A stretch of DNA of 64,000 bases from Thiocystis violacea (lineage in GTDB: Bacteria; Pseudomonadota; Gammaproteobacteria; Chromatiales; Chromatiaceae): NCBI RefSeq assembly GCF_016583575.1, contig NZ_NRRG01000004.1, forward strand, positions 62,001 to 126,000, given 5' to 3'. Numbering within the stretch: position 1 is the first letter of the stretch; each line of letters begins with the position of its first letter. Shown here in pieces: positions 9,568-16,962 of this stretch. The notes below the pieces were generated by a model, which saw only the letters and a list, made by a program, of their open reading frames with translations, ran no database searches and was not told the DNA's origin. A program made the position numbers and the translations under genes.

Positions 9568-10311
9568 ATGGACATCCTGAGCATGGTCGGGATCCTGCTG
9601 GGTCTCGTAGCCATCTTGGGTGGAGCCGTCGCCAAGGGAAGTTCGCTGGATGCGCTGTGGAATCTCGCCGCGTTTCTCATCGTCGTGGTCGGTACACTCG
9701 GCGCGACGCTGGTGCAGGCGCGTACCCAGGTCTTTCTGCACGCCTTCAAGATGTTTCCCTGGGTGTTCATGCCGCCTCGCCTGGACACGCAAGAGATGAT
9801 CAAGCACATCGTGGAATGGTCGCACCTGTCGCGCAAGGAAGGGCTGCTGGGCCTGGAGACCCTGTCCGAGGAGGAACCGGATCCCTTCGTGCGCAAGGGT
9901 CTCCAACTCCTGGTCGACGGCGCCGAGCCGCAGGCCCTGCGTCAGATCCTGGAGGCCGATCTCGACAATCGCGAGGCCTTCGATGTCCAGGGGGCCAAGG
10001 TCTTCGAGAGCATGGGAATCTATTCGCCCACGCTCGGCATCATCGGCGCCGTCATGGGCCTGATGGCGGTGATGCAGAATCTGGCCGATCCCGCCAAGCT
10101 CGGCCATGGGATCGCCGCGGCCTTCGTCGCGACCATCTATGGCGTGGCCCTGGCCAATCTGTTCTTTCTGCCGGTCGCGAACAAGTTGAAGGGGGTCGTT
10201 CAGGCGCGGGTGAGTTATCAGACGATGCTGCTGGAGGGGCTGATCTCGATTGCCGAGGGCGAGAATCCCCGCAATATCGAAAACAAGCTCAGTGGCTTCA
10301 TCCAAGGGTGA
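9568..10311 (+). CDS. motC: Flagellar stator protein MotC/PomA-like
   Basis: This MotA/ExbB-family membrane protein forms the ion-conducting stator with the next gene product. The 247 residues begin MDILSMVGILLGLVAILGG and contain four predicted membrane helices with a cytoplasmic loop between helices 2 and 3. The helix 3 signature GIYSPTLGIIGAVMGLM is near residues 150-167. I chose the ATG at 9568, one base after the cheB stop, because it is preceded by AAGGGA and gives the typical N-terminus. Its place in the che cluster matches motC of Pseudomonas. Whether it uses protons or sodium cannot be judged from this alone. Confidence 0.93.
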   Translation: MDILSMVGILLGLVAILGGAVAKGSSLDALWNLAAFLIVVVGTLGATLVQARTQVFLHAFKMFPWVFMPPRLDTQEMIKHIVEWSHLSRKEGLLGLETLSEEEPDPFVRKGLQLLVDGAEPQALRQILEADLDNREAFDVQGAKVFESMGIYSPTLGIIGAVMGLMAVMQNLADPAKLGHGIAAAFVATIYGVALANLFFLPVANKLKGVVQARVSYQTMLLEGLISIAEGENPRNIENKLSGFIQG

Positions 10312-10321
10312 GCAAGGGACC

Positions 10322-11239
10322 ATGGCGCGGCGCAAGCGGCACGAGGAGCACGGCAATCACGAAGCCTGGGCCATTCCCTACGGGGATCTGGTCACCTTGC
10401 TCATGGCCTTTTTCGTGGTCATGTACGCCGTCTCGGTGGTGGACGTGGGCAAATACCGCGTCCTGTCCAATTCCCTGACCGAGGCGTTCGGCTCGCAGGT
10501 GCCGGTCGAACCGATCCAGATCGGCGAGCCGAGCCTGGAGTTGAATCTGATGAGCGATGATGTCCGTCGCTCGCTCGCGCCCGTGGAGATCCAGAGTGGC
10601 GGCGCCACGGCGGGCGAGGTCCAGGAAAACCTGGTCGAGACCTTCTCGCCCACCGATGTGGCGGTCGAGTCCATGCTCGGTTCGGCGACCGAGGGCGAGC
10701 GCGAGCATGTTCGCAACGAGATCCGGGAGATGTCGGCGGAGCTGGAGACCGCGATGGCGTCGCTGATCGAGGAGGGCGACATCCAGGTCAAGCCTCAATC
10801 CTACTGGCTCGAACTCGCCATTAATACGAGTCTGCTGTTCTCGAGCGGCTCCGCGACGATCGAGCCGGCGGCGCGTCCGATGCTGGCGGAGGTGGCCCTA
10901 CTCCTCGGCAAGCGTGACGTGCGTATCCATGTCGAGGGGCATACGGACAATCTGCCGATCAGCAACACCATCTATCCGTCCAACTGGGAACTGTCCTCGG
11001 GACGGGCCGCGACCGTGGTCAACCTCTTCGCGCGTACCGGCGTGGATCCGGAGCGCATGGTCGCGATCGGCTACGGGGAGTTCCAGCCGACGGCGGATAA
11101 TCTGACCGAGGCCGGTCGGGCGCGCAACCGGCGCGTGGCCGTGATCGTGCTGCCGAATCTGGCCTCGCGGTCGGGAGAAAAGATCGAACCGGAGCGGTTG
11201 AGGTCCGATCTGGAAGCCGGGATTGGACGGGTCCAATAG
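10322..11239 (+). CDS. motD: Flagellar stator protein MotD/MotB-like
   Basis: This partner of the preceding stator gene anchors the complex to peptidoglycan. The start at 10322 gives an Arg/Lys-rich N-terminus followed by one membrane helix with the ion-binding aspartate D22 (PYGDLVTLLMAFFVVMYA). The C-terminal OmpA-like domain has LLFSSGSATIEP, VEGHTDNLPI and SNWELSSGRA (about 180-260). At 305 residues the length is typical. The gene begins ten bases after motC. A segment at about 55-165, acidic and low in hydrophobics, links the membrane helix to the peptidoglycan domain. Confidence 0.93.
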   Translation: MARRKRHEEHGNHEAWAIPYGDLVTLLMAFFVVMYAVSVVDVGKYRVLSNSLTEAFGSQVPVEPIQIGEPSLELNLMSDDVRRSLAPVEIQSGGATAGEVQENLVETFSPTDVAVESMLGSATEGEREHVRNEIREMSAELETAMASLIEEGDIQVKPQSYWLELAINTSLLFSSGSATIEPAARPMLAEVALLLGKRDVRIHVEGHTDNLPISNTIYPSNWELSSGRAATVVNLFARTGVDPERMVAIGYGEFQPTADNLTEAGRARNRRVAVIVLPNLASRSGEKIEPERLRSDLEAGIGRVQ

Positions 11240-11357
11240 TCGCCTTACCGAGGCGAGCCGCGTCTGAACCGGACGAGTCCTCGGATCGGCCGGATGGTCG
11301 GATCAAGACCGTTGCCGCATAAATGCCAGGGTTTCATCAACGAAACGTGAGTAAGCC

Positions 11358-11840
11358 ATGACCGCATCAGATTCTCAAACGAGCCACCAGGGGACTTCCT
11401 CGGCCTATGTGACCTTCAGCCTGGCGGACGAGACCTATGCCATCGATGTCCTCCAGGTCCAGGAAGTCCTGAAGCTGACCGAGATCGCCCCGGTGCCCGG
11501 AGTGCCCGACTACATCCTCGGCATCATCAATCTGCGCGGCGACGTGGTGACCGTGATCGACGCACGGCGGCGCATGCTGCTGCCGGTGCGCGAGCCGGAC
11601 GACGCCTCCAGGATCGTGATCATCGACGTGGGCAATCAGAACATCGGCATCATGGTCGACTCGGTGGCCGAGGTGGTCCAGATTCCACCAGCCTCGGTCG
11701 AGCCCGCGCCGGCGGTCGGCAATGATCAGACCAGCCGATTCATCCTTGGAGTCACCAGCACGGACGAGGGGCTGACCATTCTGATCGACCTCAACCGGCT
11801 GCTCTCCGATGACGAGTGGGCGACCATTCGGGATCTTTGA
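11358..11840 (+). CDS. cheW: Chemotaxis coupling protein CheW
   Basis: CheW links chemoreceptors to CheA. The 160-residue protein is a single CheW domain: FSLADETYAIDVLQVQEV, the GIINLRGDVVTVIDAR signature near 56-72, and a C-terminal TSTDEGLTILIDLNRLL strand. It follows motD after a 118-base spacer containing a small hairpin (11240-11256, arms TCGCCT and AGGCGA) that could attenuate but has no T-run. A second CheW domain in this window is part of CheV (16963-17886), so at least two couplers could compete for receptors and CheA. Confidence 0.94.
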   Translation: MTASDSQTSHQGTSSAYVTFSLADETYAIDVLQVQEVLKLTEIAPVPGVPDYILGIINLRGDVVTVIDARRRMLLPVREPDDASRIVIIDVGNQNIGIMVDSVAEVVQIPPASVEPAPAVGNDQTSRFILGVTSTDEGLTILIDLNRLLSDDEWATIRDL

Positions 11841-11920
11841 GGCGGGCGCGGAGCCCAGGGTCATAATCAGGCGACATCCTTCAAGCGGTGATTGGGATCG
11901 GGGATGTCCGGGAGTCTTGC

Positions 11921-12322
11921 ATGAGCGAGCCCATCAAACCCTTGAGTCCGGTGCGGGCTCAGACACCATCGCGTGGCTTGGGCGATGATCAGGACCGTCA
12001 CCTTGAGCGGCAGCGTACCTGGGTTCTGCGCAGGAAGACCGACCAGCGCGAGCGCCGATCGGTCGAGCGCCGCGGATTCTGGCGCCGGGAATCCGAGCGC
12101 CGCTTGAGCGAACGTCGCTCCGATGATCGACGCCAGGACAACCGTCCGAGAGAGGATCGTCGCTCGTTCGAGCGCAGACAGCGGGATCGCCGCGAGAGCG
12201 ATCGGCGCACGGAGGATCGGCGCGCGCTGGTGACGCTGGCCACCGACCAGCGGACTCCGGAGTCGACAGCGGCGCCCGAACCCATCGCTCGACGCAAGGG
12301 CCTCATCGACGACTATGCCTAA
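11921..12322 (+). CDS. Unknown Arg-rich protein with RRxx(E/D) five-residue repeats
   Basis: I do not recognise a named family. From the ATG at 11921 (MSEPIKPLSP) the product is 133 residues. Residues 45-101 form an almost perfect five-residue repeat: an Arg-Arg pair starts at 45, 50, 55, 60, 65, 70, 80, 85, 90, 95 and 100. Residues 75-76 hold a degenerate unit (Arg-Pro). The fifth position is usually Glu or Asp, so the block is highly charged in both senses. There is no signal peptide or membrane segment; the tail IARRKGLIDDYA ends in acidic residues. It lies between cheW and a DUF2802-type gene, so a link to chemotaxis or polar organisation is only inferred. Base composition matches the neighbours. 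An upstream GTG-type start (11888) is possible. Confidence 0.7.
   Translation: MSEPIKPLSPVRAQTPSRGLGDDQDRHLERQRTWVLRRKTDQRERRSVERRGFWRRESERRLSERRSDDRRQDNRPREDRRSFERRQRDRRESDRRTEDRRALVTLATDQRTPESTAAPEPIARRKGLIDDYA
12041..12223 (+). repeat. 15-bp-period coding repeat (RRxxE/D)
   Basis: The DNA under residues 41-101 of the Arg-rich protein repeats with a 15-base period, each unit built around CGCCG/CGTCG-type Arg codons followed by an acidic codon. There are about twelve units, one degenerate. Synonymous codons vary between units, so the protein pattern is better conserved than the DNA, which argues for selection on the protein. Confidence 0.75.
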
Positions 12323-12325
12323 TGG

Positions 12326-12835
12326 ATGTTCGGAAACCGGTACAGGGCGTGCCACGAATCGAGTACGCCGTTCGTGATCGACTTCATGGACTGGTCCGCG
12401 AGTATCGACCCTGTCTGGCTGGCGGGTGGAGCGGCCCTGATCGCCCTGCTCGCCCTGCTCCTGGCTGTTCAGGCGCGGCTGCGGATCCGTGTTCTCAAGG
12501 TCCAGGTCAGCGAGGCGCGGCGCGACCATCAACGCCTGAGCAACTCGATGCTGGCGCTGCATGGCGCCATGAAGGTCATCGCGGAGGACGTCATCAGTCA
12601 CGATCAGCACCAGTCGAGGGTCAGGCGCACGCTTGACCGACTCAGCGATCAGCAAAGCGAGCTGCGCTTGCGTGATGTCGACGAGGGGCTCTACGGTCAG
12701 GCCATCGAACTCATCCGTCACGGCCGCGGTCGGGATGAAGTGCGCAAATTGTGCGCCCTGACACCGTCGGAGGTGGACTTGCTCTTCAGTCTCCACGGTG
12801 CGCGCGCGGCGCGGGACGCACGGCCTCCCCCGTGA
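12326..12835 (+). CDS. DUF2802-type membrane protein of the che cluster
   Basis: The protein has one N-terminal membrane helix (about residues 30-50, rich in Leu/Ala). A predicted coiled-coil follows (KVQVSEARRDHQRLSNSMLALHGAMK), and it ends in a small domain with RRDVDEGLYGQAI-like and IELIRHGRGRDEVRKLCALTPSEVDLLFSLHG segments. That last segment resembles DUF2802 proteins encoded after cheW in Pseudomonas; its role is unknown to me. The start is uncertain: ATG at 12326 gives 169 residues without a clear ribosome site, while ATG at 12386 (MDWSAS) gives 149. It is the last plus-strand gene of the cluster and converges on the FlhB-like gene. Confidence 0.75.
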   Translation: MFGNRYRACHESSTPFVIDFMDWSASIDPVWLAGGAALIALLALLLAVQARLRIRVLKVQVSEARRDHQRLSNSMLALHGAMKVIAEDVISHDQHQSRVRRTLDRLSDQQSELRLRDVDEGLYGQAIELIRHGRGRDEVRKLCALTPSEVDLLFSLHGARAARDARPPP

Positions 12836-12845
12836 ACGGCCCGCC

Positions 12846-13163
12846 TCAATCGCTACCAGGCCGCTCGGCCGGTATCAAGGTCTGGGGCCGGGGATCGATC
12901 CCTTCCAGCATGAAGACGAAGGCCAGTACCTCGGCGACCGCGACATAGAGTGCGCGCGGGATCTCGTCGCCGATCGGGATTTGCGCCAGGGCCTCCACCA
13001 GCAGTGGATCCTGGCGCATTGGAATCCCGTTTTCCTCGGCGAGGGCGAGGATTTGTTCGGCCGTAGAGCCGGTGCCGGAGGCCGTGATCCGAGGGGCGTG
13101 CTCCCGATCCCAGGAGATCGCGACGGCCTTATGGGCCTTGGGACGATTCGGCGGTCCGTTCAT
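12846..13163 (-). CDS. FlhB C-terminal-like export switch protein
   Basis: This 105-residue soluble protein matches the cytoplasmic domain of FlhB/YscU proteins (AVAISWDREHAPRI, DPLLVEALAQIPIGDEIPRALYVAVAEVLAFVF). It lacks the membrane part and the autocleavage Asn-Pro-Thr-His motif. Such stand-alone FlhB-like proteins are common beside flagellar genes and are often annotated as type III export switch proteins; one proposed role is to stand in for the FlhB C-terminal fragment in substrate switching. Its start codon overlaps the 3' end of the FliK-like gene by 4 bases, so the two are likely translated together. Confidence 0.88.
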   Translation of the reverse strand: MNGPPNRPKAHKAVAISWDREHAPRITASGTGSTAEQILALAEENGIPMRQDPLLVEALAQIPIGDEIPRALYVAVAEVLAFVFMLEGIDPRPQTLIPAERPGSD

Positions 13164-14719
13164 GCCTGTTCCCTCAGCAACGGCGATTGGAAGGGTGGCT
13201 CGGGCCGCTCCGCCGGGCGGTAGCCGGCATGCAGGCTGGCGACCTCGATCTCCCTGGCCTCCAATTGTGTCCGTAGTTCATCCAGATGCCGCCGGATCCG
13301 CTCGGCGCTGGCTGGCTCCCCGGCCTGGAGGCTGGCGTGCAGCCGCTCGGCGCGCAGGCTCAACAGGATATTCAATGGACCCAGTCGTGGCAGATCCAGT
13401 CGGATCCGCATGCTCCAGGCGTCTTCCTCGGAGGATTCGCCGGTCTGCTCGCGTCGGATATCGGCCTCGAGTGCCAGGAGTCCGGCGGTTGTCCTGAACG
13501 GCAACTCAAGAACCCAGTGGGTCTGCCCCGGAGTGGAGTCCAGCGTCTGCAACTGCTGGGTCACCACCTGTTTGATCATGCCGTCCACTTCCCGCGCCAG
13601 GCCAGCGCCTCGCGCGACCTCCTGAGTGGGCGGCCGAGCGGATTTCGGATCAACCGTTTCCGGTGGTGGCTCCTGGCGGCTGGTGGTCCGGCCTGGCTCG
13701 TCCAGGGGCGGCTGGCGAGTATTCGCGGAGGCGGTCTCGGCAGGTGGAGGGTTGGTGGTGTTGGACGACGCTCTGGTGGGCAGGTTCTCGGCTGGCTCGC
13801 CGGTACGAATCCGATGCGGCTCCTGGCGGCTGGCGGTCTGGTCCGGCGCGTCCAGGGGCAGCAGGCGAGTATTCGCGGAGACGGTCTCGGTGGGTGTCGG
13901 GTTGGTGGTGTTGGGCGAAGCTCTGGCGGGCAGGCCCTCGCCCGGCTGGCTGGTACGAATCCGATGCGCCAGGGTGAGTAACTGGGCCTTCAGATCCAGG
14001 GTCAAATCCGCCGCCGGCATGGGGCTGGTCGCCGATTGCGCGATCCGTGCCTCGAGCCAGATTCCGGAGCGGCCGATCGCGGCCGCGAGCCGTTCTGGGT
14101 TGGTCAGATCCCTGGGTGTCGCGAGTTGACCAACCAGGGCCGTGAGCGTCCGCTCGACCTGAATCTTCACCGTCGGATCCAGTCTGGACAAGCCCTCGGC
14201 GGGTTCGGCGCCGTCGTTTGGACGGCTCGTCAGGGCGGTCAGGGTGCTGGTCAGGGAGCGGGACTCCGGCCAGTGGAGTCGGAACTGCTGCCCCAGCCAT
14301 TCACGAGATCCGGCCGCTGGCGTCTGGGCCAGGGAAGGCGCCGACGGGTCCGTGAGCGAGACGATGCGCAGCACCAGCGATGGACTGATCGAGACCACTT
14401 CGGCTTGCAGGCGCGGTGCCTGGGCGGATGTAAGGCCCGCGCCGGGACCGGACAGGAGCGGCTGGAGGACGTTCGCGGGCAGGGGCGTGGTCAATTGAGC
14501 CCGAACGCTGGTCGACCAGGCGAGGTTGCCCTCGAGTGGACGCAGCCGTGCCTCCAGCGACTCCGGGGAGATCAGGCGTCCGGGCAGGACTTCGAGCCGC
14601 ATCCCGACCTGGAGCCTGCCCGGCAAGGCGAGACTGGTCGGGGCGATCTCGCGCGTTCCGCCTGGCGACAGGGCGGTCGCGCCGGATCCGGGCAATGCGA
14701 CTGTCAATGGCTCGCTCAT
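13160..14719 (-). CDS. FliK-like flagellar hook-length control protein
   Basis: The C-terminal 130 residues (from HWVLELPFRTTAGLLALEADI to LHAGYRPAERP) resemble the FliK substrate-switch domain, which contacts FlhB to stop hook export. The N-terminal 380 residues are Pro/Thr/Ala/Gln-rich and mostly unstructured, as expected of a molecular ruler. Two 50-residue tandem repeats lie about one third to one half along the protein (DNA 13667-13966). At 519 residues it is in the usual FliK range. It overlaps the FlhB-like gene by 4 bases. A second, canonical fliK could exist with other flagellar genes outside the window, so I leave the symbol empty. Confidence 0.8.
   Translation of the reverse strand: MSEPLTVALPGSGATALSPGGTREIAPTSLALPGRLQVGMRLEVLPGRLISPESLEARLRPLEGNLAWSTSVRAQLTTPLPANVLQPLLSGPGAGLTSAQAPRLQAEVVSISPSLVLRIVSLTDPSAPSLAQTPAAGSREWLGQQFRLHWPESRSLTSTLTALTSRPNDGAEPAEGLSRLDPTVKIQVERTLTALVGQLATPRDLTNPERLAAAIGRSGIWLEARIAQSATSPMPAADLTLDLKAQLLTLAHRIRTSQPGEGLPARASPNTTNPTPTETVSANTRLLPLDAPDQTASRQEPHRIRTGEPAENLPTRASSNTTNPPPAETASANTRQPPLDEPGRTTSRQEPPPETVDPKSARPPTQEVARGAGLAREVDGMIKQVVTQQLQTLDSTPGQTHWVLELPFRTTAGLLALEADIRREQTGESSEEDAWSMRIRLDLPRLGPLNILLSLRAERLHASLQAGEPASAERIRRHLDELRTQLEAREIEVASLHAGYRPAERPEPPFQSPLLREQA
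13667..13966 (-). repeat. Two 150-bp in-frame tandem repeats in the FliK-like gene
   Basis: Two adjacent 150-base units (13667-13816 and 13817-13966) are clearly similar but not identical. Each encodes 50 residues beginning HRIRT and ending SRQEP, with shared NTTNP and SANTR blocks. The repeat preserves frame, so unit gain or loss would change the length of the presumed ruler segment by 50 residues. Confidence 0.88.
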
Positions 14720-14932
14720 GGGCGAAAGACTGGGCCACGCGGCTTATGGGAGCAAGGGTGAAGTTCCAACAGGCCGTTGGAGCCCGCGTCTTTTGACCTC
14801 GCGCCGATTCTCGGGCCAAGGCCCCGGTCGGCGAGCGCCAGGCCGTCCAGGAATCGGTGGTGGTGGATCTCGATCAGGATCGCGCGAGTCGTTCAGGTCG
14901 CCCGCGTGCCATCGTCTGGCTCGCCATCGGGG

Positions 14933-15409
14933 TCAGGCCTGGCTGATGGTCCGTCCGCGTTGGCCGCCCGCGGCGGTCCGGCCCTGGGGGTCGTAGGTCG
15001 TCGCGCTGCTGTCTTCTCCCCGCAGAAGACGCAGTGTCGCGGCGATGCGGCGTCGGTCGCGTTCGATCAAGCGGGCGTTGTCGCTATTGAGCTGGTCGCA
15101 GCGACGAATGTGCTCGCGCAGCATCGACCAGCGACTCCCCAGTCGATCCTCCTGGTCGAATGCCTGAATGAATGCTTCGATCCCCTCGGGAGTGAAGCTC
15201 AGCCGCGCGCCCTCGATCCAGTCCTTCTGTCGAGCGGTTTCCGCCTCCAGCCGGGTCACGAGCCGCTGTTTCTCGGCGACCGCCCTCTGGAGTCCGTCGA
15301 CATCCCTGGACTCGATCGTCCGCGTCTCCTCCAGCATCACGCTCTCCAGCCGCGACATGTCCTCGATGGCGCTATCCAGGGAGGCGACGAAGGGGGCGAT
15401 CTGATCCAT
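14933..15409 (-). CDS. flgN: Flagellar export chaperone FlgN
   Basis: FlgN is the cytosolic chaperone for the hook-filament junction proteins FlgK and FlgL, both encoded in this window. The 158-residue product is almost wholly helical, with heptad-like segments (AIEDMSRLESVMLEETRTIESRD, LQRAVAEKQRLVTRLEAE) and a helix around CDQLNSDNARLIERDRRRIAATLRLLRG, which matches the FlgN family. It lies 56 bases after flgM in the same direction. A 213-base stretch without a supported gene separates it from the FliK-like gene downstream. Confidence 0.88.
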   Translation of the reverse strand: MDQIAPFVASLDSAIEDMSRLESVMLEETRTIESRDVDGLQRAVAEKQRLVTRLEAETARQKDWIEGARLSFTPEGIEAFIQAFDQEDRLGSRWSMLREHIRRCDQLNSDNARLIERDRRRIAATLRLLRGEDSSATTYDPQGRTAAGGQRGRTISQA

Positions 15410-15465
15410 GGCCGAGGGCTCTCGATGGGTTGGAATTCAAGGCGTCGGGCCGGCCATCCGGTCGT

Positions 15466-15771
15466 TCAAGACAGCATCCCTTCGGAACGGAGCAGGCTGT
15501 CGGCCAGGCGCTGGTTGTCGATCGAATAACTCCCATCGGCAATGGCGGCTCTGATCCCGGCCACGCGGGCGCTGTCGAAGGGGGCCTCCTGGGCGGCCTC
15601 GCGCGCGGCGCTCAGGGTCTTGGCCGTTTCAGTGAGGGTCAGGGATTCACCGACAGCGTCCGTGACCTTGAGCGAGGTTTGATCCGCGGTCGCGGGCGCA
15701 CCTCGCGGTTTGGTTGCCGTGGCCGTCCCCTCGGGTCGGGGAGTGTTTCCAATCAGGGTCTTGATATCCAT
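15466..15771 (-). CDS. flgM: Anti-sigma-28 factor FlgM
   Basis: FlgM binds FliA until the hook is complete, then is exported, releasing late gene expression. The 101-residue product has a disordered N-terminus and the conserved C-terminal sigma-binding region (FDSARVAGIRAAIADGSYSIDNQRLADSLLRSE). A sigma-28 promoter lies upstream at 15808-15834, giving the classic FliA-FlgM feedback. It precedes flgN and follows flgA in the flgAMN order. Confidence 0.93.
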   Translation of the reverse strand: MDIKTLIGNTPRPEGTATATKPRGAPATADQTSLKVTDAVGESLTLTETAKTLSAAREAAQEAPFDSARVAGIRAAIADGSYSIDNQRLADSLLRSEGMLS

Positions 15772-15807
15772 GGGCTTGATCCAGGGTCGACGGGGGTTTG
15801 CCTATGA

Positions 15808-15834
15808 ATATCGGCTGCCTTGCGGAAAACTGTA
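15808..15834 (-). promoter_or_regulatory. Sigma-28 (FliA) promoter of flgM
   Basis: On the minus strand the sequence reads TACAGTTT, eleven bases, then GCCGATAT. The consensus is TAAAGTTT-N11-GCCGATAA, so each box has seven of eight matches and the spacing is exact. It ends 37 bases before the flgM start codon. Confidence 0.85.
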
Positions 15835-15876
15835 GGTCATTTTCAGGGTTTGGCGCCCCGTTTGACCGGGCTTTCA

Positions 15877-16614
15877 TCATAAGGCCACGCGGACCGCGCC
15901 GGAAGGCTCGACATGGCCTTCGACGATGCGTTTCGATGACCGGTTGCGGACCCGGATGCGCTGACCCTCGGCGCCATCCTCCAGGGCCTCGCCCTTCATC
16001 CGGACGGTCAACCCAGGTTTCACCACGAAGAGCGTCACCTCCTGACCCCGCTCGACCAGTTGGCGCGCGGCGACATGGGCGTTCGTGAGCACCTGGCCGG
16101 GGAGTAGCCGACGCTTGGACGCGAGCCCGACGACCGAGCCTGTTTCGGTGAAAAAGCCACTGGTCAGGTTCGATGTTTCCTGGCGCTCCAGTCGGACATC
16201 CTCGGCTTGGATGACCTGACGACCGGAGAGCGCCCGCTCCAGGACCACGACCTGGGTGTAACGCTCGATGCGCACCGGGACGAAGATGGACCAGGTCACG
16301 GGCTGGGAGCAACGGACGTTGATCGTGGTGTTGCCGTCCGTGCGCGCCCCTGGGGCGAGTTGGGCGGTCGGCGGATGCGCGCAGCGCGTCAGGCGGAGTC
16401 GGGCGTCCAACTGTCCGATCTCGATGCGTGTTTCCGCTTCCGCCCCGGAGTTCAGTGTCGCGGTCAGGAAGGTGCGCGCCGCGTCCAGGATGCGTTCCAG
16501 CGGCTCCTGCTCGGATCCCAGCGCCGGTCGCGTCATGAGCGCCAGTAACAGCCACGGGAGCAGGAAGCGCGCACGCCCAAGGCCGGTGCCTGTCGTCGTT
16601 GTCTTCGGGGTCAT
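15877..16614 (-). CDS. flgA: Flagellar P-ring assembly chaperone FlgA
   Basis: FlgA is a periplasmic protein that assists polymerisation of FlgI into the P ring. I chose the ATG at 16614, preceded by AGGAGA, giving 245 residues; an in-frame start 14 codons upstream lacks a ribosome site. There is a signal peptide (hydrophobic core LLPWLLLALMTRPALG, about 18-33). A SAF-type domain at the C-terminal half carries RALSGRQVIQAEDV and RRLLPGQVLTNAHV segments. FlgI is encoded at 24328-25506. It is divergent from cheV across a 348-base spacer. Confidence 0.92.
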   Translation of the reverse strand: MTPKTTTTGTGLGRARFLLPWLLLALMTRPALGSEQEPLERILDAARTFLTATLNSGAEAETRIEIGQLDARLRLTRCAHPPTAQLAPGARTDGNTTINVRCSQPVTWSIFVPVRIERYTQVVVLERALSGRQVIQAEDVRLERQETSNLTSGFFTETGSVVGLASKRRLLPGQVLTNAHVAARQLVERGQEVTLFVVKPGLTVRMKGEALEDGAEGQRIRVRNRSSKRIVEGHVEPSGAVRVAL

Positions 16615-16962
16615 GATCCGGATCCTCTCCTGACTGTCTTGGCGTCTATCATGCATGAAGCGCGCCGAGCCCTATTTCGGGATCCAGGTCGCCGCTCGCG
16701 ATGATCGGGGTGGGCTATCATGCTGCTAGACTTGCTGGACTGGACGAGCGGCTGGTCGGAGCGGTTCGTTCATGCCGCCATGTGGAGCTTGGAAATGCCA
16801 ATCCAGTCAAGATATCGATGCCCGATTTGTGTTGACCTTGCGGCGATGCCCCAGCGATCGCCGTTTCGGCCAGCGAGGTTTCCGCCGTGGGGCTTCGTCT
16901 TGGTGCCTCGGAACCGCGCCGGTGTCGTGGCGATGACCTAAATACGAGCAGGAGACGCTGAG
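16615..16962 (+). other. Divergent flgA-cheV intergenic region
   Basis: This 348-base spacer separates flgA (minus) from cheV (plus). The cheV ribosome site AGGAGA is at its right end and the flgA one at its left. I looked for sigma-28 and sigma-54 promoters on both strands and found none with correct spacing and good boxes. Short open frames here have no recognisable product. Confidence 0.5.

Noticed and set aside
11240-11357. Sigma-28 promoter before cheW (TCAAGACC...GCCGCATAA)
   Set aside because: Only three bases separate the boxes, whereas eleven are needed.
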